A stretch of DNA of 64,000 nt from contig NZ_JNAO01000013.1 of assembly GCF_000760035.1 (NCBI RefSeq), forward strand, positions 186,001 through 250,000, written 5' to 3'. Source of the stretch: Prochlorococcus marinus str. MIT 9314 (lineage in GTDB: Bacteria > Cyanobacteriota > Cyanobacteriia > PCC-6307 > Cyanobiaceae). The position numbers and the translations under genes are program-made. Positions 19,407-28,574 of this stretch are shown here, in pieces (position 1 is the stretch's first letter; every line of letters starts with the position of its first letter). The notes below the pieces were generated by a model. The model had not been told where the DNA came from. It ran no database searches and saw only the letters and a list, made by a program, of their open reading frames with translations.

Positions 19407-20129
19407 TTATTTAATTTGTATTACGACTTGTCCCGCATTCATATTAAAAGCTTTGTATTTAAACTCATTTCTTTCAAAAACTTCTATGAGTGCTTTATAT
19501 TCTCCCTCTTTCCAATTAATATGATTATAAAGTTCATCAAATATAATTACACAACCTTTTACAAGAAATGGTTTAATTTTTTCTAATGTGTATTTTGTTG
19601 GATTATAAATATCCATATCCAAATGAACAAAATTTATTTTAGGGTTAAATTCTTTTAAAAATTGATCTAGTGTATCTTCAACATAACCAATTACTGGATT
19701 AACGTTTTTATTTAATTTAGGTAATTTACCACCCAAAGATAAACTTCCTTTAGGAGCATTTCCTTCCCATTCTTCTTTGAAACCTTGAAAGCTATCAAAT
19801 GCGTAAAATTGCTTGACAAATTTTGAGAAAAAATTTGCACTTTCCCCCCTCCACACACCAAATTCTAAAGAATAAAGTTCATCTGTATTATTAATCTGGT
19901 TTTCTAAAGCCAAATTTATTGCATAATTCCTGATTGATTTGATATCAAAAAACCTCTGACTTCTTTTTAATTCAGTTGAAAATACCTCCCAAATTTCTTC
20001 AGATTTTTGCTTATTAAGCTTATTTATTAAACTATCTTCCTTAAATTCTCTTGGAGTCAGATAATAAATTATTCTAGATGATTTTTCGAGTAAATTTTTT
20101 AATAGAAGATTTTTAACTAAGGTTTTCAT
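19407..20129 (-). CDS. TylF/MycF-family O-methyltransferase
   Basis: The 240-residue protein has a class I SAM fold with the TylF pattern: SLEFGVWRGESANFF (SAM motif I), FYAFDSFQGFKEEW, the metal-binding VHLDMDIYNPTKY and IIFDELYN. TylF/MycF enzymes are metal-dependent sugar O-methyltransferases. A surface-sugar acceptor is therefore likely. It is the first accessory gene past lexA, convergent with it across about 130 bases, and marks the island edge. It has long upstream non-coding DNA. Confidence 0.82.
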   Translation of the reverse strand: MKTLVKNLLLKNLLEKSSRIIYYLTPREFKEDSLINKLNKQKSEEIWEVFSTELKRSQRFFDIKSIRNYAINLALENQINNTDELYSLEFGVWRGESANFFSKFVKQFYAFDSFQGFKEEWEGNAPKGSLSLGGKLPKLNKNVNPVIGYVEDTLDQFLKEFNPKINFVHLDMDIYNPTKYTLEKIKPFLVKGCVIIFDELYNHINWKEGEYKALIEVFERNEFKYKAFNMNAGQVVIQIK

Positions 20130-20555
20130 CTTTAATAATTAAATTATCTTTAATAACTTGAGTATCTTATTCGATTTATTTATTAAGTGCAAAATGTTAA
20201 GAGTTCAAAATACTTGAAAATATACTAAAGCAATTACTAATAGTTGTATTATTTCAAATAACTAATAATCGCTCTATGAAAAATTTAAAATTTTATAAAA
20301 TAAAAATTTTTATAAATAAAAAGTTTAGAAATAAAAAATTTGATTCTAGAAATCATTTTTTTAAAAATTTATTTTTCAAATAGAATTAATTTTTGATATT
20401 TAAACTGTTTCATATTTAATAAATTTTTAAACCAATTTATACAGGGCTTAAAAAAGTGAAATTATTAATTAATTTATTTTGTGCCAAATCATAACTATTA
20501 ATTAACTTCATCTAAAAAATATTTTTATAATATAATTAGGTGTTTTTATAAAATT
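20130..20555. other. 426-bp AT-rich non-coding stretch
   Basis: This gap lies between two divergent genes, so it should hold both promoters. It is extremely A/T rich with long A and T runs. A 35-codon ORF at 20276-20383 (Lys/Phe/Asn only in most positions) looks like composition-driven chance. I see no RNA gene or repeat. Confidence 0.5.
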
Positions 20556-21842
20556 ATGCAAAAAATTTCCATTAAAAATGATTTAGTTAGTGGAAGTGTT
20601 AAATATCCATTATTATTTTTAATTTGCATATTATTTTTATTTTATGTATATAGTTTTTTCCATCCAATTCCCACTCCTTCTTTAATTTCAAATACTGTAG
20701 GTTTAGGATCAGCTTACTTAGATATTGGCGATAGATCATTTTATTTCCATGATAATAGTAGTTCTTATGGTTATGGAGAAGATGGAAATATTAGAGGGAG
20801 TTTCTTATATCCCTTTATACTAAATTTTTTAGCTTATATAATTTCTAAATTAGGTTTTGGGACGACAGCTTGGAATATAGCCGTAATTTTTTTAGCAAGC
20901 TTATGTGCTGTTGCTTCATTACTTTTTTTAGATAAATCGGCCAATATAATATTTGATAAGAGAATTGCAACTATTGCATCTTGGTTTTTTGTTTTGTGTC
21001 CCTATACTATTTTCTATTGTTTAAGTGGAGGAATAACTATTTATGTGACATTAGGTATTTCTTTTTCTACATATATAATTTTAAAAAGTAATATATTTAA
21101 TTCATCTAAAAACGCATCAAAAATCTCATTGACGATGATTTTATTGCTATTTAATGTATTATTTTTATCATCTATTAGAGTTACTGGATCAGTATTTTCA
21201 ATTATATTAGTTTTTAGTATCGCAATTATTACATATAAAAAATCGATTAATCAAATTATAAAATTATCTAGAATCGATAAAATTATTATCTACTCTATAG
21301 TAACTTTTTGTTTAGTATATTGTTTTTATCAAATAAAACTAAATACAAATTATTTATCTTTAACTTTAAATAATTTTGTTTCTGAAGGAGGAACTTTATT
21401 TGGGTTAGAAAGACAATTTATTAGAGAGAAAATACAATCAATTGCCGTTGAAGATTTAAACTATATAAAATCATATTTTTATTTAATCCTTTGGAAAATT
21501 ATTGATTTAGTTTCAGGATTAAGTGATATTAGGGATACACACACTAATGATGTAATTTACTTCTTTCCATTTTTTTCAAGAATATTTGTTGGACTTTTTA
21601 TAATATACCCTATGAATCTATTAGCTTTTTTTGGCATTTTTATTTACTGGAAAAAAATTTATTATTCTGGTTTTTGGATAATTCTTGTCGCAGCCTTAGT
21701 ATGTTTAGCTCCAAATTTATTGGGTGTTGCTTTTGCAAGATATCTAATAATGGTTTATCCACCTTTCATTATTATTTCTGCAAAAGTATTTGGGTTACTA
21801 CTAAATGAATTAAATTATCAAATGAGAAAAGAAATTTCTTAA
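20556..21842 (+). CDS. Polytopic membrane protein, probable GT-C glycosyltransferase
   Basis: The 428-residue protein has about ten membrane helices. After the first helix there is an exocytoplasmic loop with acidic residues (SAYLDIGDRSFYFHD) and a GNIRGSFLYPFILNFLAYI segment, the layout seen in GT39/ArnT-like GT-C enzymes, which take sugars from polyprenyl phosphate. Sequence identity to a named family is not obvious. It stands alone between two minus-strand genes. It could instead be an O-antigen-type membrane protein. Confidence 0.65.
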   Translation: MQKISIKNDLVSGSVKYPLLFLICILFLFYVYSFFHPIPTPSLISNTVGLGSAYLDIGDRSFYFHDNSSSYGYGEDGNIRGSFLYPFILNFLAYIISKLGFGTTAWNIAVIFLASLCAVASLLFLDKSANIIFDKRIATIASWFFVLCPYTIFYCLSGGITIYVTLGISFSTYIILKSNIFNSSKNASKISLTMILLLFNVLFLSSIRVTGSVFSIILVFSIAIITYKKSINQIIKLSRIDKIIIYSIVTFCLVYCFYQIKLNTNYLSLTLNNFVSEGGTLFGLERQFIREKIQSIAVEDLNYIKSYFYLILWKIIDLVSGLSDIRDTHTNDVIYFFPFFSRIFVGLFIIYPMNLLAFFGIFIYWKKIYYSGFWIILVAALVCLAPNLLGVAFARYLIMVYPPFIIISAKVFGLLLNELNYQMRKEIS

Positions 21843-21940
21843 TAAAATTCTTGAATAAATTTCAACTATTGCCTAATAGATTTGTAAATTGAGATTTTTG
21901 ATAGAAGGTAAATACTGAAAAATTTTTTATGTAATTTACT

Positions 21941-23221
21941 CTAGATTTTAATATCGAAATGATTAAAAAGATAATTACTTATATGATGATTTTTTAATTT
22001 TTCAGGGAATAAAACTCTTTGGCTAAATATATCGCCTTCTTTAATATGTTCTCCAGTTCTTTCTCTAATCAAAGTAAAATAATCAAAAAATTTTAGGGAT
22101 CTATTATTTATAGATAAATATTGATTTAAACTTACTTTTTTATGAAAATTTAATTGAACAAAGAGTTTATTTTTAAATTTAGTATCTATTTCAACATAAA
22201 ATATTTTTTTATTTTTTATTTTTGCATTGGCAAAAACAATGTAAGCATGATTAAGATCATCTATTGAACTAAAGAATATATGACAATCATTAGTCATACC
22301 TTCCTCAAACTTTGCATATTTAATATTTGCTGCATTTAAAAATTCTCTTGAATCAATTTGTCTATAAATATAAATACCTTTTTTAAAAACATTTCTTTGA
22401 CTTAGTGCATTAACAACTACTACAGATTCATTGGGTTTTAATGAATCTAATAATAAACCAATAATTTTATCTAGAATCCTTAGGCACATTTCCATTTCTT
22501 TATTAGTTTCTTTATCGCTCCAGTAATGATGTTGAAGATGTGCTAAAGAATTTAAAAAAATTATTGAAAAATCAGGGCTGGTCGAATTCTTAAATTTTAA
22601 AAAAGCAATAGTATTGAACATATCAAACAAGGAAAAGAGAGTCATATTCGAAAGCCCATTTTTAAGGATAATTAATGAAGCATTAATTGATTCTTTTAAA
22701 AAGCTTAAAAATATACCTTTCCTTAAAAAGAATAATATAAATTTTAAGAAACCTTTAGCAAGATTTTTTTTTGATGGAACTATATAGTTTTTAGAATAAT
22801 ATCGAGGTAAATCTAGAAAAGAATTTAATGAATCAGGATATCCAATCTCAGAATATGCCCAAGGATCAGGAAGAAAAAATTTACATCCTCTCCTATTATT
22901 AAGTGAAGCATTCATTGGCCCCCATATACCAGTGGTAATGCCATTGCTAGCCAATATTTCCCATACTTGAGGCAATTCTAGTTTTGGTATATCTCCAATT
23001 CTTAAAACATTATGGACTTTACTTGGTTTGCCTGTGTGTACTGAAACCCATTGAACCCATGGATCAAGCCCTTGACCTTCTAATTGATCATCACTAAAAG
23101 TCTTAGAATGGTTTAATTTTAAAATCTTTTTAATATTTTTCAACCCCAAAACTTTTACTCCCTTATTTAGTAAATCAATGCTAAATTCATTTAATTCTAT
23201 GAGTAGTATTTTTTTTTTCAT
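21941..23221 (-). CDS. Alkaline-phosphatase-superfamily-like protein
   Basis: The 426-residue soluble protein starts KKKILLIELNEFSIDLL, the beta-strand and metal-ligand start of the nucleotide pyrophosphatase/phosphodiesterase branch, although the usual Asp is here Glu or Asn. The nucleophile region is WVSVHTGKPSKVHNV. ILASNGITTGIWGPMNA and FLNSLAHLQHHYW are typical later elements. It may be a phosphohydrolase or phosphotransferase acting on a glycan or lipid. Several metal ligands look altered, so activity is uncertain. A basic hydrophobic patch near residues 155-190 may touch the membrane. Confidence 0.62.
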   Translation of the reverse strand: MKKKILLIELNEFSIDLLNKGVKVLGLKNIKKILKLNHSKTFSDDQLEGQGLDPWVQWVSVHTGKPSKVHNVLRIGDIPKLELPQVWEILASNGITTGIWGPMNASLNNRRGCKFFLPDPWAYSEIGYPDSLNSFLDLPRYYSKNYIVPSKKNLAKGFLKFILFFLRKGIFLSFLKESINASLIILKNGLSNMTLFSLFDMFNTIAFLKFKNSTSPDFSIIFLNSLAHLQHHYWSDKETNKEMEMCLRILDKIIGLLLDSLKPNESVVVVNALSQRNVFKKGIYIYRQIDSREFLNAANIKYAKFEEGMTNDCHIFFSSIDDLNHAYIVFANAKIKNKKIFYVEIDTKFKNKLFVQLNFHKKVSLNQYLSINNRSLKFFDYFTLIRERTGEHIKEGDIFSQRVLFPEKLKNHHISNYLFNHFDIKI

Positions 23222-23564
23222 AATTTATTTAAAATTATTTTGATTACTTAATTCTTAATTGTTAATATTGATTATTTTATCAATATTATTGAGATGATAA
23301 TAATTTAATGTAAATCTTAAAGTTTAAAGTTCAATGAATCGGAGAATTTAATTTGCATATAAATTAAAAGTTAAAACTGTTGAAGGCAAAAATAGTTTTT
23401 GATATGGGTTTCAAATTTGTACTTTTTAGCCTCCATTTTGATTTCATATTTCTAATAATAAGTTAAGTTAATCATATTAAATTTTTTTTTGTTTATTTAA
23501 GCAAAGTATAGTTAATTATTGAGTTAGTTTTATTAACTATTTACGTGATCAATTCTCTCTTTAA
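23222..23564. other. 343-bp divergent intergenic region with an AT hairpin
   Basis: The gap separates divergent genes and must carry two promoters. A 10-bp perfect inverted repeat (TAATATTGAT / ATCAATATTA) with a 6-base loop sits at 23263-23288, about 45 bases upstream of the minus-strand gene. No coding sequence is apparent. Confidence 0.45.
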
Positions 23565-23915
23565 ATGATTTTTATAATAACATCTGCTTTAATTGTAGCT
23601 TTGGGCAGTTACTTGCTTAGAAGAGGAGACTTGCTAGGATTAATTTTAATTTTTTTTCGTGATGTAAATTTAACTCGACAAGACTTAATTTTTACTTTGA
23701 GTGGAATAGCTTTAAATATTTTAGCAATTCTTCTTTGGCAATATAGTTCAAAATATAACATCCAATTTCAATTGGCCTGGAGTATATACCTTTCTTTGTC
23801 TCTTCTATTTGGTTATATTTTTGGATATCTATTTGAAAGGAATAGATTAGAAATTAATTTTTATATAGGAGCTGCACTAGTAATTGGAGGTCTAATAATC
23901 CTTGTCAAAAAGTAA
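23565..23915 (+). CDS. SMR/EamA-like small membrane protein
   Basis: The 116-residue protein has four predicted helices (about 1-18, 42-60, 68-88, 97-113) with the short charged ends of the small multidrug resistance fold (EamA half). Relatives such as ArnE/ArnF move polyprenyl-linked sugars across the membrane. It is convergent with a GtrB-like glycosyltransferase 25 bases away. A flippase role for a lipid-linked sugar is a fair inference; export of other small molecules is the alternative. Confidence 0.65.
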   Translation: MIFIITSALIVALGSYLLRRGDLLGLILIFFRDVNLTRQDLIFTLSGIALNILAILLWQYSSKYNIQFQLAWSIYLSLSLLFGYIFGYLFERNRLEINFYIGAALVIGGLIILVKK

Positions 23916-23940
23916 ATTTTAATTAATAATCTAAAAATAA

Positions 23941-24870
23941 TTATAATTTATCTTTTTTTTTAAAGATATTTCTAATAATTGTTCTAGGTCTTTTCTTAAC
24001 CTCCACAAAAATTGTTTTAAGATAAATCGCGAGAATCCCATTACTTAAAATTGTTATTCCTACACCAAGCCATGAAAGGCAAACTAAAGTAAGCCAGCCT
24101 GGGATAGAAACTGATCTGATAAAACTAATTAAAACAAGATAAACAATCATAAATAATGAAATTAATGAGATGATTAGACCTAAATAAAAAAGCAAATATA
24201 ATGGCCTATCTGAATAATTTGTAATTGATCTCACCAATATTTGGAATTTTCTAGATAAGTTATAGGTACTTTTTCTTCTTCTGGATTTTTTTATAAATAT
24301 ACTTTTTGTTTTAAAACCATTCAATTCATAGAGACCCGACAGTACAAATTGTGATTCCCTAAAAGATAATAAAGAATTTACATATTTCCTAGTCATAACT
24401 CTTGAAGTAACTGCATTATGAGGAATTTTTGCGTCAGCTATAAATTCTAAAAATAAATAATATAGATTACCTGAAAACCTTTCAAAATTATTTCCTCTTC
24501 TAGTTAATTGTTGTCCAAAAACCATATCTAAATTATTTTTTATTAGTTCATTATGTAAATCATAAAAATCCTCTGGATCCTCCTCAAGATCTCCATCTAT
24601 TAAAAAGACAAATTTACCTTTGCTATTTTTTATTCCACAAAATAATGCATTATGATGTCCAAAATTACGGGATAATTCTATAACTTTTAAATTTGAGATT
24701 TCTTTAACTAGATTTTTTAATAATTCCAATGAATTATCCGTTGATCCATCATCAACAATAATTATTTCACTACTGAATTTTTTATTTTCAACTATTTTAT
24801 TTATTCTTTTTACAAATTCTTTACTATATTTTCCAGAATTATAAGTTGTAGTTACTATACTTAAATCCAT
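23941..24870 (-). CDS. GtrB/DPM-like GT2 glycosyltransferase
   Basis: This 309-residue enzyme has a GT-A domain: LSIVTTTYNSGKY, EIIIVDDGSTDNSLELLK, ELSRNFGHHNAL and a D-x-D like LIDGDLEEDPED at about 90-101. Two C-terminal membrane helices follow (about 228-250 and 260-285), then a basic tail. This is the layout of GtrB-type enzymes that load a sugar onto polyprenyl phosphate. It is the last gene of the minus-strand operon beginning at 29336, 103 bases after the PhyH gene. Confidence 0.85.
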   Translation of the reverse strand: MDLSIVTTTYNSGKYSKEFVKRINKIVENKKFSSEIIIVDDGSTDNSLELLKNLVKEISNLKVIELSRNFGHHNALFCGIKNSKGKFVFLIDGDLEEDPEDFYDLHNELIKNNLDMVFGQQLTRRGNNFERFSGNLYYLFLEFIADAKIPHNAVTSRVMTRKYVNSLLSFRESQFVLSGLYELNGFKTKSIFIKKSRRRKSTYNLSRKFQILVRSITNYSDRPLYLLFYLGLIISLISLFMIVYLVLISFIRSVSIPGWLTLVCLSWLGVGITILSNGILAIYLKTIFVEVKKRPRTIIRNIFKKKDKL

Positions 24871-24973
24871 AATTTTTTTAAAATAAGGGATAAACTTTTA
24901 TGGATCCCAAAATAAACAAAAAAAAATTTTTTTGAAACTAATTTATCTAATTATATTTTAAAAAAATTCAGTT

Positions 24974-25819
24974 TCAACCTTGCCCTGATCTGTAAGTTCT
25001 GACGTGATCTGGAGGGTTCCTAAATTCATTTAAATCTGCAGGGGGCCTCGCCCACCATCCTAAAAGCCTGGCTAAATCACTTTCCGAATTTGAATATTTA
25101 TCAATCCATTCTTTTGTTGAACCTAATAAATTTATTTGCTGCTTTATAAATGGTTCAGTAAACATTATATTTAAAAATAATTGTTCATTACTATTGCTTT
25201 TTACCCTATGCCACAATTGTGAATTAAAAACTAATATAGAGCCTGGAAAAACAGAGATAATTTTTTTCTCTTTTAATAAAGATTTAGTAGGAGGTCCATA
25301 AGAGAGTTGAGAAAATGGTATTAGTTCAAAACTATGTTTTTTTTGTAAGGTAGAAAAATCATTAATATCCAAATATTCCCCTAACATAAATAAGGTATTG
25401 AATGACATTATAGGATTTGAAATATGAACTTTATTAAAATCTCTATGCCACAAGGATTGATTGTGATCACTTCCTCTCCTAACAATTTGTCCATTAAAGA
25501 GATGACATATACCATTGCCTACTAGATGATCATTTACTAATCTCAATATCATTTCAGAACAAAGTAAATTTCTAATAGACTCTGATGAAAGGAAAGGTGA
25601 TCTAATCTGGCCATATTCCGAACTATTTATATTGTTCTCTTTATTACTGAATTGGTTAGTGTCTATAAATAATAGATCATTAAAAATTTTCTTTAATTCC
25701 TTTATGGGAATAAAATTATCAATAATATAATATCCACAACCATTAGTAAGATCATTATGTCTTAAATTATCTGAATCTTTCCCTTTATTTATCCCAACAT
25801 ATTCTTGAAATATGCTCAT
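24974..25819 (-). CDS. PhyH-family 2-oxoglutarate/Fe(II) dioxygenase
   Basis: The 281-residue protein has the double-stranded beta-helix of phytanoyl-CoA-dioxygenase-like enzymes. The iron facial triad is visible as H125-x-D127 (LWHRDFNKVH) and the distal H204 (SQLWHRVKSN). The Arg that usually binds 2-oxoglutarate about ten residues later is not obvious (NEQLFLNIMF), so the cosubstrate site may be changed. It overlaps the amidohydrolase gene by 1 base. Likely a hydroxylase in the pathway encoded by this operon. Confidence 0.8.
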   Translation of the reverse strand: MSIFQEYVGINKGKDSDNLRHNDLTNGCGYYIIDNFIPIKELKKIFNDLLFIDTNQFSNKENNINSSEYGQIRSPFLSSESIRNLLCSEMILRLVNDHLVGNGICHLFNGQIVRRGSDHNQSLWHRDFNKVHISNPIMSFNTLFMLGEYLDINDFSTLQKKHSFELIPFSQLSYGPPTKSLLKEKKIISVFPGSILVFNSQLWHRVKSNSNEQLFLNIMFTEPFIKQQINLLGSTKEWIDKYSNSESDLARLLGWWARPPADLNEFRNPPDHVRTYRSGQG

Positions 25820-26619
25820 TATAAGTTTAATATTTTTTCTACATTACCATAAAATATATTTCTCAATTTATCCTCAGGAACAGATCTTATCAGGGTTAAT
25901 AACTTTTTTTCTAATTGTCTATAAGACCATTCTGGATAATCACTACCTATGCAGATCCTACGATCAAAATGTTTAAACAGATAACTTATATCATGATCTA
26001 TCGATGAACCATCATATTTTAGAATTGTCATTGATAAGTCTAGTATTAAATATTTATTATGTCTAACGATTGAATGTGCTTGCAAAATTGAAATATCAAA
26101 GGCATGCATAAGCATAATATGAGTAGAGTAAAAATTAGATTTATATGCTAAAAGTTCTAAAAATTTACTTGCTTCTAATGAATTACCAAGAGTTTTAACA
26201 TTTTGACTTTGATAAGTACATATTTGAACTAAATTTGCTTTTGGAAGCAAGTAATCTAAAATTTTTTCTATTTCTTTCTCGCCGTGTTCTGAGAATCGGG
26301 GGTGGATCTTAAATACTTTATACCCTATCTCTATAGCATCATCAATAAAAGATTTTATTTTATTAAGACTCAGATTAGGAATTGTAGCTACTGGTATGAT
26401 TCTTTTTTTTGTTTTATGAGAAATGATAGATTTATAAAATAATTCAATTGAATTAGATGAGTCAAACCATGGAGACGTTTGTACTAAAGCCCCTTTAAGC
26501 ATGGTTTCGTTATCAATTAATTCAAGAATTTTAAGTATGTTTATATTTATGCTTGGTTTTGAGGGCCATTTTAAACACATGCCTGAATGTATAATTGTGT
26601 CAAATATCTTAATTTCCAT
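25819..26619 (-). CDS. Amidohydrolase-related TIM-barrel protein
   Basis: The 266-residue protein follows the amidohydrolase-2 pattern: strand plus H at FDTIIHSG (about 6-13), KVFKIHPRFSEHG at about 101-113, LMHAFD, and the terminal RICIGSDYPEWSYRQ then NIFYGNVEKIL. The N-terminal H-x-H is reduced to a single His, so the metal site may be mononuclear or degenerate. It overlaps the ATP-grasp gene by 11 bases. A hydrolase, decarboxylase or lactonase function is possible; the substrate is unknown. Confidence 0.75.
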   Translation of the reverse strand: MEIKIFDTIIHSGMCLKWPSKPSININILKILELIDNETMLKGALVQTSPWFDSSNSIELFYKSIISHKTKKRIIPVATIPNLSLNKIKSFIDDAIEIGYKVFKIHPRFSEHGEKEIEKILDYLLPKANLVQICTYQSQNVKTLGNSLEASKFLELLAYKSNFYSTHIMLMHAFDISILQAHSIVRHNKYLILDLSMTILKYDGSSIDHDISYLFKHFDRRICIGSDYPEWSYRQLEKKLLTLIRSVPEDKLRNIFYGNVEKILNL

Positions 26620-27691
26620 AAATTAGTGCAGCTATTTTTTTAGAGTTTTTTTGATTTGAATATTCTCTTTTAAGAATAATAATATTATCGTCTTTATACT
26701 GCTCTAACTCTTCTGAAAAAATATAGTTAATAATAGATATTTTTATTGTTATTTTAGAATCAAACTTAAATAATGGATTATTTCTATATACTATTTGAGG
26801 CTTCCCATTCAGAATGGATAAATAACTTAAACTATGGTTAATTCCATATTTATGTTCTAAAACTAATGGCAATAAATTCCCTCCTGGTCTAGTTGTGAAT
26901 TCAATAATAATAATATTTTTATTATTAATAAAGAAATCTATGTTGAAAGCAAATGAAAATTTGGAAATTTCAAGAGACATTTTTAATATTGAATCCTTTA
27001 ATAAATTCTCAAGATATTTATAAGATAAATTGGTAAAAGTAGATATATTATCTTCACTTATCTGAATACTTCCATCCCATTTAATAGTTTTGGAAGAAGA
27101 TTTTGAACAGCCTATTACTAAATATACTTTTTTATTTATTAGTAAACCTTCGCAATAATATTTATTACCATCATTGTTAATATACTCCTCAATTATTGCA
27201 ATCCCATCTAATGAACAGTCTTTAGCTTTTTTAATTGCTTTTTCAATTTCTTTTCTAGAACTAATCAATGATATACCTTTACTTCCACTTGATATATTTG
27301 GTTTAATAACCAAATATTTCTCGTTATATTGTTTGTCTAAATTAGCAATTTTTATTTTTGGTTGTTTTTGATCAGCATATACTTTTTTTAAAAGTTTTCT
27401 TGCACTAAGCTTTTTTAATAGTTTAATCTGTTTCCCATTTTCTCCCCCAATCATATTGCGTGTTAATTCAGCAATATCTGAACCATAAGAGCTAATAATA
27501 AACTTCTGCTTTTTAACTACTTTCTTTATATTTTTAATATCTGTAATTGATATATTATGAGATAGTTTTGCATAATTATGTCCTGGATTATTAGGTATAT
27601 TATCTAAACATTCAACGTGATAATTATTTAAAGATAGTTCATCTATAAAAAATGATTGATGAAATGCCCCACCTAATTGCAATACTCTCAT
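26609..27691 (-). CDS. ATP-grasp family ligase
   Basis: The 360-residue protein opens with a pre-ATP-grasp Rossmann-like domain (MRVLQLGGAFHQSFFIDEL). The ATP-grasp fold follows with YLVIKPNISSGSKGISLI, AIIEEYINNDGNKYYCEGLL and the metal-binding end FINNKNIIIIEFTTRPGGNLLPLV. Such enzymes activate a carboxylate as acyl phosphate and join it to an amine or other nucleophile. The substrate pair is unknown. It lies between the amidohydrolase (11-base overlap) and the propeller gene (2-base gap), so it is clearly part of one operon. Confidence 0.85.
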   Translation of the reverse strand: MRVLQLGGAFHQSFFIDELSLNNYHVECLDNIPNNPGHNYAKLSHNISITDIKNIKKVVKKQKFIISSYGSDIAELTRNMIGGENGKQIKLLKKLSARKLLKKVYADQKQPKIKIANLDKQYNEKYLVIKPNISSGSKGISLISSRKEIEKAIKKAKDCSLDGIAIIEEYINNDGNKYYCEGLLINKKVYLVIGCSKSSSKTIKWDGSIQISEDNISTFTNLSYKYLENLLKDSILKMSLEISKFSFAFNIDFFINNKNIIIIEFTTRPGGNLLPLVLEHKYGINHSLSYLSILNGKPQIVYRNNPLFKFDSKITIKISIINYIFSEELEQYKDDNIIILKREYSNQKNSKKIAALIYGN

Positions 27692-27693
27692 AT

Positions 27694-28572
27694 TTATATT
27701 TTTGAAAAAATAATGCCGCTATCACCGTAACGACCTAATGAGCAAATCATTTTAAACATATTTCCTTCTTTAAAAACATAAGGGTAAGAAAGAGATTTTT
27801 TAAATTCAAATATTTTAATATTTGAAACTGAATTAAAAAATTTGTTTATGTTAGCTATGTAAATTCTATAATCCTCATTATTATTTCTTCCAGAGTATAT
27901 CACCTTGTAGTTATTAGTATTATCTTCATTAGTCTCAATCACATTAAAACAAGTTGTTTTATCGAGACCTGTATTAATATATGAACCCTTTGAGTCTGAA
28001 AATTTTTTAATAAAGCTTTCAAATGTTTCTTCTTGATCTAATTTAAAGTCAAATTTATTAATATAATAATTAGGAAATTCAATTTCAAAGTTTTTAAAGA
28101 TGGGTATAAAAAAATACACACGATTTTCAATCTTATAAGCTCTTATAGCCCCAGATTTTGAAAATATACCTTCTTTAAAAATATAAATTTTACTAACTTC
28201 CAACTCATTATTTACTTTACAAATAATTAATCTATTCAGAATTTTTTTAATAGATTCGTCATAATACCAATCTGTAAAGAAAAGAAGTTTTAATTTATTG
28301 AGATCTAGTATAAAAGGATAAGATTGCCCTAAAGAATTCTCATAATATTCTTTACAGCCATCAAGAAGACTTGACTTTTGGAGAGTGGTCGAATATTTTG
28401 AAATTTTTGCATCATACCTTACCTTATAAAGAGAAATTCTTGATTTGTTTTCATAATTTCTTGTTGAAACTAATAATTTATTTTCAAAATAAAATGTAGA
28501 ACCTCCATATGATTTGATCCCCCAATTTGGGAGATTTAAATTAATAGGTTGTACGCTTTCTAAGAATTTAAT
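27694..28572 (-). CDS. Beta-propeller (GH32/43-like) protein with apparent ATT start
   Basis: Using TTG 28203 as start gives 169 residues, but the frame stays open upstream to about 28590 with sensible protein. No ATG, GTG or TTG occurs in that stretch. An ATT at 28570-28572 gives a natural start (MKFLESVQPINLNLPNWGI) 2 bases after the upstream stop, for 292 residues. Repeated blade-like segments (SYGGSTFYFENKLLVSTRN, SYPFILDLNKLKLLFFTDW, SYPYVFKEGNMFKMICS) resemble five-bladed propellers of GH32/43-type glycan-active proteins. The activity is unknown. The ATT could also be a mutated ATG. Confidence 0.62.
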   Translation of the reverse strand: MKFLESVQPINLNLPNWGIKSYGGSTFYFENKLLVSTRNYENKSRISLYKVRYDAKISKYSTTLQKSSLLDGCKEYYENSLGQSYPFILDLNKLKLLFFTDWYYDESIKKILNRLIICKVNNELEVSKIYIFKEGIFSKSGAIRAYKIENRVYFFIPIFKNFEIEFPNYYINKFDFKLDQEETFESFIKKFSDSKGSYINTGLDKTTCFNVIETNEDNTNNYKVIYSGRNNNEDYRIYIANINKFFNSVSNIKIFEFKKSLSYPYVFKEGNMFKMICSLGRYGDSGIIFSKI

Positions 28573-28574
28573 TG

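Noticed and set aside
20276-20383. 35-codon ORF starting MKNLKFYKIKIFINKKF in the gap before the GT-C gene
   Set aside because: Made almost only of Lys, Phe, Asn and Ile from A/T runs, with no ribosome binding site. It looks like chance.
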